Below, piece by piece: positions 11,448 to 21,797 of a stretch of DNA of 64,000 nucleotides. Position 1 is the stretch's first letter; every line of letters begins with the position of its first letter. A program made the position numbers and the translations under genes. This DNA comes from Orbilia blumenaviensis (Eukaryota > Ascomycota > Orbiliomycetes > Orbiliales > Orbiliaceae). Under the pieces are notes generated by a model. It was not told the DNA's origin, made no database searches, and was given only the letters and a program-made list of their open reading frames with translations. The stretch spans positions 1,178,001 through 1,242,000 of the forward strand of contig JAVHNS010000005.1 in NCBI GenBank assembly GCA_036872755.1. Direction: 5' to 3'.

Positions 11448-11926
11448 GACGGTGATAGGCTGTAATGGCCTCCATGCATGAGCTAGAAGTCAACGAGGTA
11501 TCCATGTACGTATAAGCCCTCAAGTTCGTTGGAACGGTTCAAGTCAAAAATGACTAGTCGACTGTTGAAGTATATAATAATAACAACATAGGCGAGCTGG
11601 GATTGACAATGTTCTCCTATCATGAAGATCTCGATCTTCAAAGCACAGAGTTCCCTTGCTCCCCCCCCCAAAAGACATTATAATAAGACGAAGGATGTTA
11701 GGAAATGCCAGATATGTTAGCTTAGTGGTACTGTCTTACCTTCGGATTACCTCAAGAATCGTCCTTTCATTCGATCACGATACGCCAATCCACAAAGAAT
11801 CCAATCGAGATATCTGGCATCACTCCACGACCAAATTGATACTTCCTTGGTCATATTGCCACGCCGACACCTATTCCACGGTCTCAGAAATATTACCAAA
11901 TATATCAACAAGCCTGAGCGTGCGAA
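11448..11926. other. Intergenic region before secreted protein gene
   Basis: 479 bases. It contains a C-run (about 11660-11668) and is otherwise unremarkable. No gene was seen. Confidence 0.35.
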
Positions 11927-14089
11927 ATGCATTCCTATTGGGCCAAGTCAGTGTTATTGCTGCTGCCGTTTGCCCAGGGCATATTGGCCCAAAGCGGTTC
12001 GTCCACCACGACGATATTTCAAACAGTCTATAACACCTACACTATAACGAAAAGCATTGCATGTGAATCTCTGAGGATATGCGAAGATATTACTTTTAGT
12101 GCTGGATTTCTAAGCACCGATGGTAATGGAACTGCAGTATCCCCTGCTACCTCGGTTTCCGGGTCGTCATCGCCGTCGTCTGGGCAGGGTGGGTCAACAT
12201 CCGTAACCTCAGGTGGGTCTGGGATTACTTCTGTTACGGGCGCCACTAGTGGTACCGGGTCTGGCACCTCTGTAGCTTCCCCAAGTGCTACAAATTCAGA
12301 TATACCTTCTGAATTTCTTTTACGCGGTGATGGCCTTTTGGGCGAGCATTATATTGCATTCGACGACGATGGGGCGACATCCCTCGTCGCGAGTGGCCAA
12401 GAGCCCCGATATCTTCAGCTATCATCACTTGGGCAACTAGTCAGTTCCTCAACATCAACGGGTACGACTCGGGATATTGTATTCCTCAGGATAAACAATA
12501 ACACCCTTCCCCGAAGACAGAATGACACTGAGTTAGTCGAGATTGGGGATTTGTTGCACGCAATACCCAGCGAACTCTTATCCACAGATAAGACAGAATC
12601 TTTCTACTTCGTCGGGTCAGAGCTCTATCTTAATTGGAAAGGTTTGATCTATACTTTCTACGCTGTTCCGAGAAATGTTACTGGAGTATACTCGTTGAAG
12701 ATGGCGAGAATGGGTAGCACGGTTCCATCTTCCTTCCTTCCACTAACCCTGAATTATCTGGGAAGGACATCATCAACTTCCAGCGGCGTTACCACAGCAT
12801 CAGGCACTGGAACAGGATCTGGTATGGGGACAGCAACCAACTCAGGAGCGGGATCAACGGGTGAAGCATCCGGGACAGGTAGTGGAACTATAACAGGGAC
12901 AGACTCCCAGGTTAGCACTACTGGTGTATGCACCGGTGGCATCAATCCCAACCCGAACTCAATTTCTGGCAATGCCTACGATATTATCACATCTTTTGGT
13001 TACGAGCACTTTTGCTCCCAGTACTTACTGGCTGCCTACTCGGGAACAGCTGGATTCATATCCATTTCGGCGACTTCTACCCTTGTGGTCACCGTTCCTT
13101 TGACTGCAACAGAAGTGATTGAAAACACTGTCTACACAAACACAGAAACAATCTACACCGAAACAACTACACTAGTCGTCGATGCAACCGCCCAGAGTCG
13201 TTTGGCGAGGTACATGGCTCCACAGCCTATACCGGATGTCGAGCCATCTAAAAATAGACGATTTATTCCATATAGGAAGAATAAGCGCCGTCAATCCCAA
13301 GTATCAAGGCCTCCTTTATTAGTTAGCTTTTCAGACGACGAAATCCAGGGCGCCTGTTTAAGTGCCGTACCTAACATCGACTTGTCACCGGATCACATTA
13401 CCAAGGTTGATGTCATTCCTGGGCTGGCTGTAGACCAGGCTACTACTCGAACTACGATAGAGATACCCACAGCTAGCCCGTTAATACAACCAGCCCCTCT
13501 AGAAGTCTTGATACCTGGCAACGGCTACTGGAAAATCGTTGATCCGGATTTACCAAACTTCGATGGCCAGTATCTAACCGTGATCCACAACGATGGGGGC
13601 TACAGCTATGGGTATGTGACAAAGGCTACAGCCAGCTCTACCATTTTCAAAGTGAAGTGGAACACAGACACCAGCTCTTACAACGCATACTGGGAGTATA
13701 CATTTACCAGTGGAGGAACCGAAACGACCCAAATACGTTGGTTATGGTACTATATCAATCGCGAAGCACTCGAGTACATGACTCCTCAAGAGCTTACGGA
13801 TGAACAAGCCTCTTCGAAGACCCGCGAACTACGAAAGGCAGAGTTCATAGTTGATTCTGAGGGCCGGCTTAAAGTCAAAGGCGATCTTTATATGTGGGTT
13901 TGCTTGTGGAATCAGGAAAAGTTTATTAACACTATTTACGTTTTCTGGGGTCAAAGTTCTGGATTTCTTGAAGGTTTGAAATTAGCTCTCACGCTCGCTG
14001 GCGATACCGATAGCAAGCCGTATGATTGCAAAATCATTTCGAATAGTATTAAGATTGTTTCTGACCCAGGATCAGGCGTTGGGCGCTGA
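11927..14089 (+). CDS. Large secreted Ser/Thr/Gly-rich two-module protein
   Basis: Single exon, 720 residues. A signal peptide covers residues 1-21 (hydrophobic core VLLLLPFAQGILA, likely cut after AQ). The order is: a short Thr-rich stretch with two Cys (46 and 52), a Ser/Gly/Thr linker (about 70-125), a first folded module (about 126-285, from FLLRGDGLLGEHYIAF to LPLTLNYLGR), a second Gly/Ser/Thr linker (about 283-330), a Cys-containing segment ending in a TVYTNTETIYTETTT repeat (about 335-420), a polybasic stretch rich in Arg/Lys (about 443-461) and a Trp/Tyr-rich C-terminal module (about 520-720). The linkers look O-glycosylated. The polybasic site could be cut by a Kex2-type protease (inference). 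The first module resembles extracellular domains seen in fungal cell-surface proteins, but I cannot name it with certainty. No GPI signal is evident. Confidence 0.82.
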   Translation: MHSYWAKSVLLLLPFAQGILAQSGSSTTTIFQTVYNTYTITKSIACESLRICEDITFSAGFLSTDGNGTAVSPATSVSGSSSPSSGQGGSTSVTSGGSGITSVTGATSGTGSGTSVASPSATNSDIPSEFLLRGDGLLGEHYIAFDDDGATSLVASGQEPRYLQLSSLGQLVSSSTSTGTTRDIVFLRINNNTLPRRQNDTELVEIGDLLHAIPSELLSTDKTESFYFVGSELYLNWKGLIYTFYAVPRNVTGVYSLKMARMGSTVPSSFLPLTLNYLGRTSSTSSGVTTASGTGTGSGMGTATNSGAGSTGEASGTGSGTITGTDSQVSTTGVCTGGINPNPNSISGNAYDIITSFGYEHFCSQYLLAAYSGTAGFISISATSTLVVTVPLTATEVIENTVYTNTETIYTETTTLVVDATAQSRLARYMAPQPIPDVEPSKNRRFIPYRKNKRRQSQVSRPPLLVSFSDDEIQGACLSAVPNIDLSPDHITKVDVIPGLAVDQATTRTTIEIPTASPLIQPAPLEVLIPGNGYWKIVDPDLPNFDGQYLTVIHNDGGYSYGYVTKATASSTIFKVKWNTDTSSYNAYWEYTFTSGGTETTQIRWLWYYINREALEYMTPQELTDEQASSKTRELRKAEFIVDSEGRLKVKGDLYMWVCLWNQEKFINTIYVFWGQSSGFLEGLKLALTLAGDTDSKPYDCKIISNSIKIVSDPGSGVGR

Positions 14090-14903
14090 AGTAAGTAAGG
14101 GAGCCTAGGCCATATCACCCCTAGGGCCGAGGATTTCTGACTGCTGCACCTGGCATAAGTTGCAACTCTGAAGATATCTCTTGATCTCGCAGTTTTTCAT
14201 ATCTGCCCACAGCTATCTCGGAACTTTATCATATATCTATCTTTTATAATTATCTTTCGCTACAGTTTTAGTTGTTTACTTTCTTTAGTTAAGTTTGACT
14301 AAATATATAACAATCATGTATACAGCAAATTGGAAATGGCTCACTTAGTGATACGGAGCATTATAGCTTAAGTCAACAAGACCAACTTAAGCCTTTCCAG
14401 ATATCACTACTTCTAAAAGGCTGGATGGTGCTACAAAGCGTCTTTAGATAAAGCCTTGCCTTAAATAGTAATTACCTCAATCATCTACACTCTTTCTGAT
14501 TCCGTCTCAAATTATACTGTTGCTAAATGTAGGGTATACTCGAGTATGGGCTCGAGGTCAAGTCTATAGATCTATGCATTGGTGTGACCTATGCATGGGT
14601 AACTATTAAAGGTGGGATATACAAAGTCAGGAACTCAGAATTGAGAGGATAGTTTTATTTTGATAAGGTAAAGTAGCTGACCGTCAGCTATTCTTGAAGT
14701 CTGGATCGAGCAAAAGTAGTGATTGGGGCCCTGGTAATCTGGCCGTCGATTACCTGGAACAAAGCACTAGAAAGTCTGTTAGCATCAAGTCTAGACGTCC
14801 GTGTCAATCCCCAATCTATCTACGTACAATGATATACCTAATTCCACTTGATTCTTATTTGGACCCCCAAAAAAATCAAAATCGGAGAAGTCGGGGCATA
14901 TGG
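14090..14903. other. AT-rich intergenic region
   Basis: About 0.8 kb, AT-rich, between the secreted gene and the small Cys-rich ORF. Open frames on the plus strand from 14694 run opposite the Cys-rich ORF and look spurious. Nothing else was recognised. Confidence 0.35.
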
Positions 14904-15125
14904 TTAAGCAATCCTGACAGGTTGCATCTCATTTCCCCTTTGGATAGCATATCGTTCACTTCCAATGATAACAATACGCCACTTCCTGCTACGAATACAG
15001 TCGTGGCAGGGGACATTGCGTCTCGTAGCATACTGGTTCTCGCAACCGTAGAGTCTACAGTCCGAGTGGTGGTATTCTGTATCGCTGTGACCACAGGTCA
15101 AGAAATGGATCCAGATGCTGCACAT
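14904..15125 (-). CDS. Small Cys/His-rich protein, possibly zinc-binding
   Basis: ORF of 73 residues starting MCSIWIHFLTCGHSD. The first 45 residues hold seven Cys (2, 11, 23, 28, 40, 43 and one neighbour) and several His (CGHSDTEYHHSDC, then CHDC), spaced like a small zinc-binding or disulfide-rich unit. Similar short proteins beginning M-C with a TCG(H/C) motif and a closing CxxC are common in filamentous ascomycetes and have no assigned role. No signal peptide is seen. It lies alone in AT-rich DNA and the opposite strand is also open, so a chance ORF or a truncated relic remains possible. The Cys/His pattern is the main evidence. Confidence 0.42.
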   Translation of the reverse strand: MCSIWIHFLTCGHSDTEYHHSDCRLYGCENQYATRRNVPCHDCIRSRKWRIVIIGSERYAIQRGNEMQPVRIA

Positions 15126-16121
15126 TTTGTCCTATATACGGCTTAACTATTAGAAACTATGTATCACCGTTGTTAAGTATGAAAGATATGATGAGGTTCG
15201 GTTTGATACAATTGAAGGTACCGATATTGATATCAAGATAAGTGATAGAATGGCTATGTCGGTTGGCAATTGGTTGAAAGAAGCGCCTGAAGTTGGCTTA
15301 TCCTATCGGAGCTAAAAGAATCATCAGAAAACTGTTCCCATATTCAAATCTATATCTAAAAAACTGAGGCCTACCTCAAATTAGAATGATATTCCACTCG
15401 AAAATGGAATATAGCTTGGAGTTTATCGTTGGTTTCGATGGCGTTGGGAAACTCTAGTTAGGAGGAAGGTGGTGAACGTTTTTGCGGATGTTGAGGTGTG
15501 GGTGGTGGGTGAGTAGGAGCCTGTGATATATTCTTAAAGTATCTACAGCACCTAGTTTGTAAAACCCACCTCTACTCAAAATTACTAACTAAGGTGACCT
15601 ACGAGACCTAGTAAAGCATTGAACATTATGAGACTTATTTACTAATTTATAACCAGTTGAAACTACAAGTTCTAATGCTGCAGTGCCTCGTGGATATTTA
15701 TTGGATCTGTGGAAGGATGCGTGTTCTACTTCGTGAAGGTCATGGTAAACAGGGAACGGAGAAAAATGAAAAGGTAGGGAAAGAATAATAACGTCTGGTA
15801 GTTTCAGTGCAGCCTAGGAACTGTATTGTTAGCTCAGTTGAATCAGGGCGCGGGGTTCGAATCATTGCTACCTACTTCAATAAGTGCTTTGGTGTACCGC
15901 ACCAGTAAAGATGACCCGGCTCACGCATTTTCTCTAGCAGGAGAACAAAAACTTTGATATTACCATTGCACCCAGGCCCATAAAACAGAAGGCAAGAACA
16001 GAAGCCACAGACCACCTCCATATATAGATTTGGAAAGGAAAGAACTTAGGGACAAAAGGGCCGCGATGCTAGAGAAAAAACCACTAGAAACCTTATGGCA
16101 TCTAGTTTCAACGAAACAAAG
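15126..16121. other. AT-rich gene-poor stretch
   Basis: About 1 kb with no supported gene. A fragment near 15823-15865 resembles the two internal promoter boxes of a tRNA gene but lacks an anticodon arm and acceptor pairing, so it is not annotated as tRNA. Confidence 0.35.
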
Positions 16122-17457
16122 TTATTGCACTGTGCACTTTTCATCGGAATTCAGATACCCCGGGATTTTGGAAACATCTACATCCATCCTATCGCAATCT
16201 TGGTCCATTTTATGGTTTTCTAGGTTTTCACTGGGTTCCATTGGATGCCGTTGGATCGGTAGGTCTTCCCTCTGGCCATCGAATGGTACCACTTGTGTTG
16301 AATCAGTATCTTCTGCATCATCGGACTGACATACAAAGAAAAGAGGATCATACGGCGTGCCGGGGGCTCGAAGACCTATGACTTTTGTCAGACTTTCTTT
16401 TAATCCCCTTTTCAAAATTAGAGCCTTCATTCAATACTTACTTCGAAAAATGACATCCCGTAGTTGACGAAAGGACTCGAAATATTGTTCTTCGGCCTGC
16501 TTGGGCAATTTCAATGTTTTTAAAAAGTCATCTGGCCCTATGAGTTTGAAGTTTTGGTCGTCCGATGAACTATCGTCGGGCATCATCTCTGCGGGAATGC
16601 TCTTTCTGGCGGAACCTTTTTTGCTGAGGGGATGGGTTCCTTTGGAAATGGATGCGTCGTCAGTTCTGGCAATCTTACTCTTTCCCCTCAGGCTTCCCTT
16701 CTTGTTAGCTCCTGCTTCTTCCTCAACAGCTCTCTTGGTTTCGCTCTCCAGAATAGAAGCCTAAAAGCTATAGGTTAGTATAAAGCATCTTTGTTGGTGC
16801 CATTTCGATTGCCTAGACTAACTTCAAGCTTTTGGCGGTATTTAGATGCTCTACTCTGCGAAACGTGGTAGGCGACAGCGGTATTTAGCTCCTGTCCCCT
16901 GGCCTCAGCAAAAAGGATAATATGATCAACGAGGATCCGGACCCATTTAGAGTGGTGCTGAAGATCGTGGGCGCAATAGTACTCCAAGGTGGCTTTGATT
17001 CGGTTGTTGTCACCCTTGGATCGGTTTTGAATTATATCAGTTGATTCGACCGTCTAGGGGGGGCACACAGGAGAGAACATACAAGAAGTCTAGAAGCTCG
17101 AGTTTCTTGCTCTTTAACCTTGTGTTCGGGCCATTTCTCTGGGCAATACCAGTTTGATGCCCCAGCAGACTCGGATCCAGCTTGGATTGGAGATCGGATT
17201 GGAGAAGTAGGTGGAGAGCTGGGAAGCATGCTAGCATTAACATCATCTTCTGATTGTTCCGGAGAAGGAACGTCGGTGGGAAGTCCTTGTGATCTTGACT
17301 CTGGAGACACCGGAAGGATGCCTCCGAATTTGAAACGGTTTGAAACTGTGTCTTCGATGTACATGGGAGTATCTCCGAGGCCGGCGCAGCCGATAATGAA
17401 ATTACCACTAGGGGCTCCCGTAGCTGGCTTATTACCAGTGGGCTTGTTTCCAGACAT
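16122..17457 (-). CDS. Hypothetical four-exon protein
   Basis: Minus-strand model 17457..17083, 17014..16823, 16760..16442 and 16396..16122, giving 386 residues; all phases close. Intron 2 is textbook (GTTAGT, TACTAAC, CTTTTAG). Intron 3 is short (45 bases, GTAAGT). Intron 1 is ambiguous: with the GTATGT donor the acceptor at 17015 gives 68 bases, but other in-frame choices exist. The protein has a Gly/Pro/Ser-rich N-terminus, an SPxx-rich stretch (about 60-100), a helical middle (YYCAHDLQHHSKWVRILVDH and the following 40 residues, then a Lys/Glu-rich coiled segment), a basic Lys/Ser region and an acidic tail. No known domain or signal peptide was found. A nuclear or cytosolic role is likely but unproven. 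Confidence 0.62.
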
Positions 17458-17929
17458 CTTTTCTTGGTTGATAAAACTTTAAAGGGATGTGAGATGTATA
17501 TATAAGCCAGTGAACTGGTAGGTGGTGTGAGGGCTTAAGGAAATTTTTGAAGAAGATGATGATCCAGAGTTTTTAACATGAAAAGGCGGAATCAAAAATA
17601 CATTACAGGGACGTGAGTAGGGCATTTATGAGGCTATATGCGACTGCTTTATTTACATTGGACATTTCCCTCCGTATCTCATCAGCGGGGTGAACGTTTA
17701 TCATGCCTCTGGAACCCCTACTAAAAATGCAACATGATACCGCGTTGGTGGCCACATATAGAAATAGTCCGCATAAGGGAAGAGTTGGTAGCAGACACCA
17801 ATGTATCTCCCAAAACAATCCCACTAAAGTTGAGAGATCCAGTTTTTTATTTTGGATTTAGGCAGGTGACTGGGGCCCTGGATATATTTGTCGTCTAAAA
17901 GGTAATTGTAAGGGATCTAGTACTACCCA
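17458..17929. other. Intergenic region
   Basis: About 470 bases between the start of the upstream hypothetical gene and the stop of AIM32. No gene or repeat was recognised. Confidence 0.35.
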
Positions 17930-19204
17930 CTATTTCAACCCAATGTTTTGCAAGTTTACCAAATCACCATTGGAATTGACAATCCCTCTGAGTAACTCCT
18001 TTATGATCTTGCCTTGCTTGAGCGTCGTTTCAAGTATTCCTTCTACGGATTGCAAAGTTAAAATATCAGTATACCGTTCGAATATGGAGCACATAAAGAG
18101 ATATATAGGAGACTGACCTACATGGTAGGGCATTACACGGCCATACCAAATCGAGACGCTGCGCATTGGAAGCTTATTACTTTCGTGTTCCCCAAGACTG
18201 GAAACTGAAGTGTTTGATCCTGGGACATCGTTTATCGCTTTAGAGAGAAGGTGATCCCCTGGCAGATGTATAATTACATTCCCTGCAAATTTATGGCCAC
18301 CAATATGGGAAATGTCGCCTACTATACAATCGATCCTATTACTCTCGCGGTCTCTTTCTAGAGACTCTTTGAATGCTTTTGTTATTGCAGGACCCAAGAT
18401 TCCACATCGTTTATCACGATTTCCATGAGAGCAGGTCAGTATTACTGGCTTTGTTATTTTTTTTGTTGTGAAAGCCCCTCGTTCTTGGTGTGTAGAAGAT
18501 AGAGGATTGGAAGGAGAGAGGAGAAACGATGTCAATAGAGATCTTATGCTTTCTGTGGAATTTTCAATTGAAGTGAGTTCTATGGCGTCGGGGAAAATAG
18601 AAATCGTCCCGTGGTTTTCCTTGGCACTAGGGTCCGTTGGAAGTGAGGTGTTTGTAACGAGGATCGGATGAAATGGCTAACGAATTGCAACTATCAGTAG
18701 TGATTTGCTAATGGGGATTCCGGAACCCTTTCTTACGTCAACATATATACTCCCTCGCGATACGAGAGATTTTAGTTTGGTTGTAATTGAAGTATTTTGT
18801 TCACTGTCCGTTTTCCCAAATATCATTGACTTCAGTTTTGAGATTTTCGAGTTTGAGGTGCTATCTTCAATTCTACTGGGCCAGTCGATCGTGCCAGTAT
18901 GGACAAGAACATGACGATAATGGCGGGTTATGACACCAGCCAGTGTAGATGTTTGATCAATCTTCTCTGTCCCTAGATCGGGAATGGTTATATCCGATTC
19001 GCATGGACAACTCTCAATGAACGGAACATTCAGCCTGGATGAATAGTCTCGGAATTGTAATGTGTTGACCGTTGGATTTAGAAACGTCGATGGCAACTGG
19101 AGCCGAACGCGGCGAGAATAAACCACATGCTGCTGCCATCCTCCAAATTCGCGGAAACGTTGTATTCGGCCTATTGTTCTTGGGAAACTTGTCTGAAGAT
19201 TCAT
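17930..19204 (-). CDS. AIM32: Aim32-like mitochondrial thioredoxin-like ferredoxin
   Basis: Three exons on the minus strand, 19204..18737, 18676..18118 and 18042..17930, giving 379 residues. The N-terminus is rich in Arg, Ser and Gln and lacks acidic residues up to about 18, consistent with a mitochondrial presequence. CPCESD (Cys66, Cys68) and the following DQTSTLAGVITRHYRHVLVH match the sucrase/ferredoxin-like family. The cluster-binding half has TCSHGNRDKRCG (Cys238, Cys247) and HIGGHKFAGN (His280, His284), the bis-Cys/bis-His ligand set known for the 2Fe-2S cluster of yeast Aim32. The end of exon 2 (IWYGRVMPYHV) joins EGILE across a 75-base intron that is also open in frame, so unspliced RNA would add 25 residues. 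Aim32 acts in mitochondrial redox quality control. Tandem with the esterase upstream. Confidence 0.9.
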
Positions 19205-19568
19205 CTTGTTGGGCGAGATGATTGCTGAAAATGGGTTGTAGTAATTATCAAAAAAGATTTACGGATTGTAGTCGTCACCTCGGTCTCGGATGCAGGTATT
19301 TCAGAAATCGGGGATATCGGGGTCACGGTTCGGTTTTAGCTGAAGATGTTGCATTTTTGCGCCGCGCATAGTAAATTTCCGCATTCGAAATATTCCCGAG
19401 ATATAAAGTGATTATTTTAGTAAATACATGACTAGACAACAATTTTTCTAATATTAATGCAAGAAGGTCTCGGCTTTTTTTCTAATGGTATAAAATAATA
19501 CTACATGCATATGTGGTAGGGTGTGACTCCAAGATAATGCGGATGCACAAAGATTAAATGCGCCTACC
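19205..19568. promoter_or_regulatory. Intergenic region upstream of AIM32
   Basis: 364 bases between two minus-strand genes, the esterase 3' end and the AIM32 start. It is AT-rich towards the esterase side. No specific motif was recognised. Confidence 0.35.
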
Positions 19569-21797
19569 TCAAAGTGCGGTCTCGAAATATTCGAATGGGA
19601 ATCCCAAGGCCGCGCATTGAGGCCTCTCGCTCAAGTCAACAGACCCGCCATTCCATTGCAAACGCATCATCTTTGGCTGTCGAACGTTAACGCTATCCCA
19701 TTTACCAATTTTTCGGACTTGATTCAAGGTGCCCCAGTATCCCCTTGCCTCCAGATATCCGCACTTTGGATTCGGGTCCTTGTTCCAGACGAATGCGGTC
19801 CAATAATCCACAACTAACTGCGCAAATGGAATATCGTTCTCATCTCTCATGTGTCTTGGGCCGTATAGAAGCTCGCCTAGGGCCAATACCACATCACCGC
19901 TGTGGCATTTGAAGTATTCGGCATCCGGGTCTCCGAATGGGTGTTCGGCGGAGACAGGCGGTTCGCACAAAGGATTAGTGTACTCGAATGGAGCATATGT
20001 ACGATTGAACTCGAAAGTGAAAACCTTAGGCAGGACCTTGTGCTTGACAGCAGAGAATGCAGTCGCCCAAGTCAAACATGTATAGGCTCCATCGGTAACG
20101 ATTCTCTGGGTGAAGTTAAATGCCGACCATGCTGGGTCACCAGGTGGAATAGGGAAATCTGGGTGGTTGATCAATCCTGAGAGGTTCTGGAAGACAACAT
20201 ATTGCCCAATGTAATCGAGGTACGTGGCGATATCTGGGATGCCGTAGTATGGTGATATCTGGATGCCGGTTTCGTCGCGGTTCACGCCTGTGAGGAGCGG
20301 GACATTGGCGGCGTACTTTTTACCCGTGACTGCCAAATCCGATGTCTTCAAGATTATGTTGTCCTGAACAGGGAATGCAATACTGTGCAAAGAAATATTT
20401 AGTCATTTTATCCAATTTGATGTTTAACCCCAGTGCTATGCATGAAGACTTACTTTCCAAGGGGGGAGGTGATAGGTGTTAGAATAGCTGGGTCAACCTC
20501 GGCCAAACATTTCCCAACATCGGCTGCAGCACCACAGCCAGTTCCGCCAAGAACCATAGGGCCAAACATTCCAGTATACTCAGGTATCGAAACCCAATGG
20601 GAGAACAGATTGACAGGGAAATAGCCGATCGGTACAGATTCTAGGATGGCTCCGCTGAATAGACCCTTTGCAGCTTCGGACGCCATCAATGCTCGGCAAT
20701 CAGATGCACCGGCAGAGTCTCCGCCAATAGTGATACGGTCGGCATCACCACCGAAAGCTTTGATATTCTTTCGCACCCACTTAAGAGCAGTGATCATATC
20801 TCCAAGTCCGTAGTTACCAGTGATAGAAGTTCCATCAATTGCAAGCCATCCGTAATGCCCAAGTCTATAGTTGATCTTAACGACGACCACGTCACCACGT
20901 GTAGCAACATTGACACCATCGGAGTTTCCGCGATTGCCGTCTACCTCCACGTTGCTGCCTCCATGGATCCAAAAAAGGACGGGTTTGAGGTCGGACTTTT
21001 TAGCAGCTGGCCCGGGGAGGTACGGAGTAGCGATATTCAAGAAGAAGCAGTCCTCAGCTCCAACATCTGCTCCATCATGCCATTGTCTACAGATACTTTT
21101 ATACTCCAAAGCGTCGACACTACCCTTGCCGTCGTAGACTGATGTGTGCTGGAATCGCCCAGGAAATGAAGCATATCTGATACTCTTGAATCTAAACCCA
21201 AATCCATCCCTAAGACCAGTGATTGTCTGGCTTCCGGTTGAGACGGAAACCCTGTATTTTGCGGCCGTGTCGATGAAGCTAATGTTGCTGATTGGTGCAC
21301 TATGTGAACAGAGAGCTGGGAGCTGACGATTGCAGTCGAGTGGTCGGACCTTCCCTGCAAGGTCAATGGCTCTGCACTTGTCTTTGGGCTTCGATGCAGG
21401 ATCGGCGTCCGCTACCCAGAATTGCTGGCTGTAGGAGAACTTGCGGAGATACGCCTGGTATGAGAGGGTGTTGTTGACTCCTGCGGTGAAGCTTTGAAGC
21501 TCTGGAGACCAAAGTCCTTCAGAAAGGGATGAACAAGCAGATTTGGCTGCGGTGAAAGATTTTGGCTGTTCAACAAGAATAGCAGAAGATGTTCTCGTGG
21601 AGTATTGCGCTAGAATTTTACTTTTAGTCGGTCTCTTTGTAAACTGATTTGCGTCACATATTTCTGTATTAATACACACCATACAAATCATTGTCCTTGA
21701 GGATAGTCAACGATGTTCCGAGAGAAAGAGGGCCAGGTGCCGCAGCGGCAAGACCGACGGCCCCCATAATAACAATTTCCTTCGTAATGCTCTTCAT
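19569..21797 (-). CDS. Secreted type-B carboxylesterase with Cys-rich N-terminal domain
   Basis: Three exons, 21797..21680, 21609..20454 and 20382..19569, giving 695 residues. The upstream ATG at 21797 supplies a signal peptide (hydrophobic VIMGAVGLAAAAPG). Residues about 40-145 form a Cys-containing segment (Cys65, 118, 132, 140) whose layout, from SFTAAKSACSSLSEGLW to FWVAD to LPALC, recalls a C-type-lectin-like fold. The alpha/beta-hydrolase follows: AEDCFFLN, oxyanion HGG (255-257), nucleophile Ser338 in GGDSAGA, candidate acid Glu462 (GVNRDETG) and His585 (KCHSGDV). The family hydrolyses carboxylic esters and includes extracellular lipases and cholinesterase-like enzymes; the substrate cannot be told. 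Cys-headed esterases of this kind occur in other ascomycetes as far as I recall. Introns begin GTGTGT and GTAAGT. Confidence 0.9.

Noticed and set aside
15823..15870. tRNA-like fragment with TAGCTCAGTTG and GGTTCGAATC
   Set aside because: The two boxes are only about 25 bases apart, there is no anticodon arm, and the T stem and acceptor do not pair. At most a relic; more likely chance.
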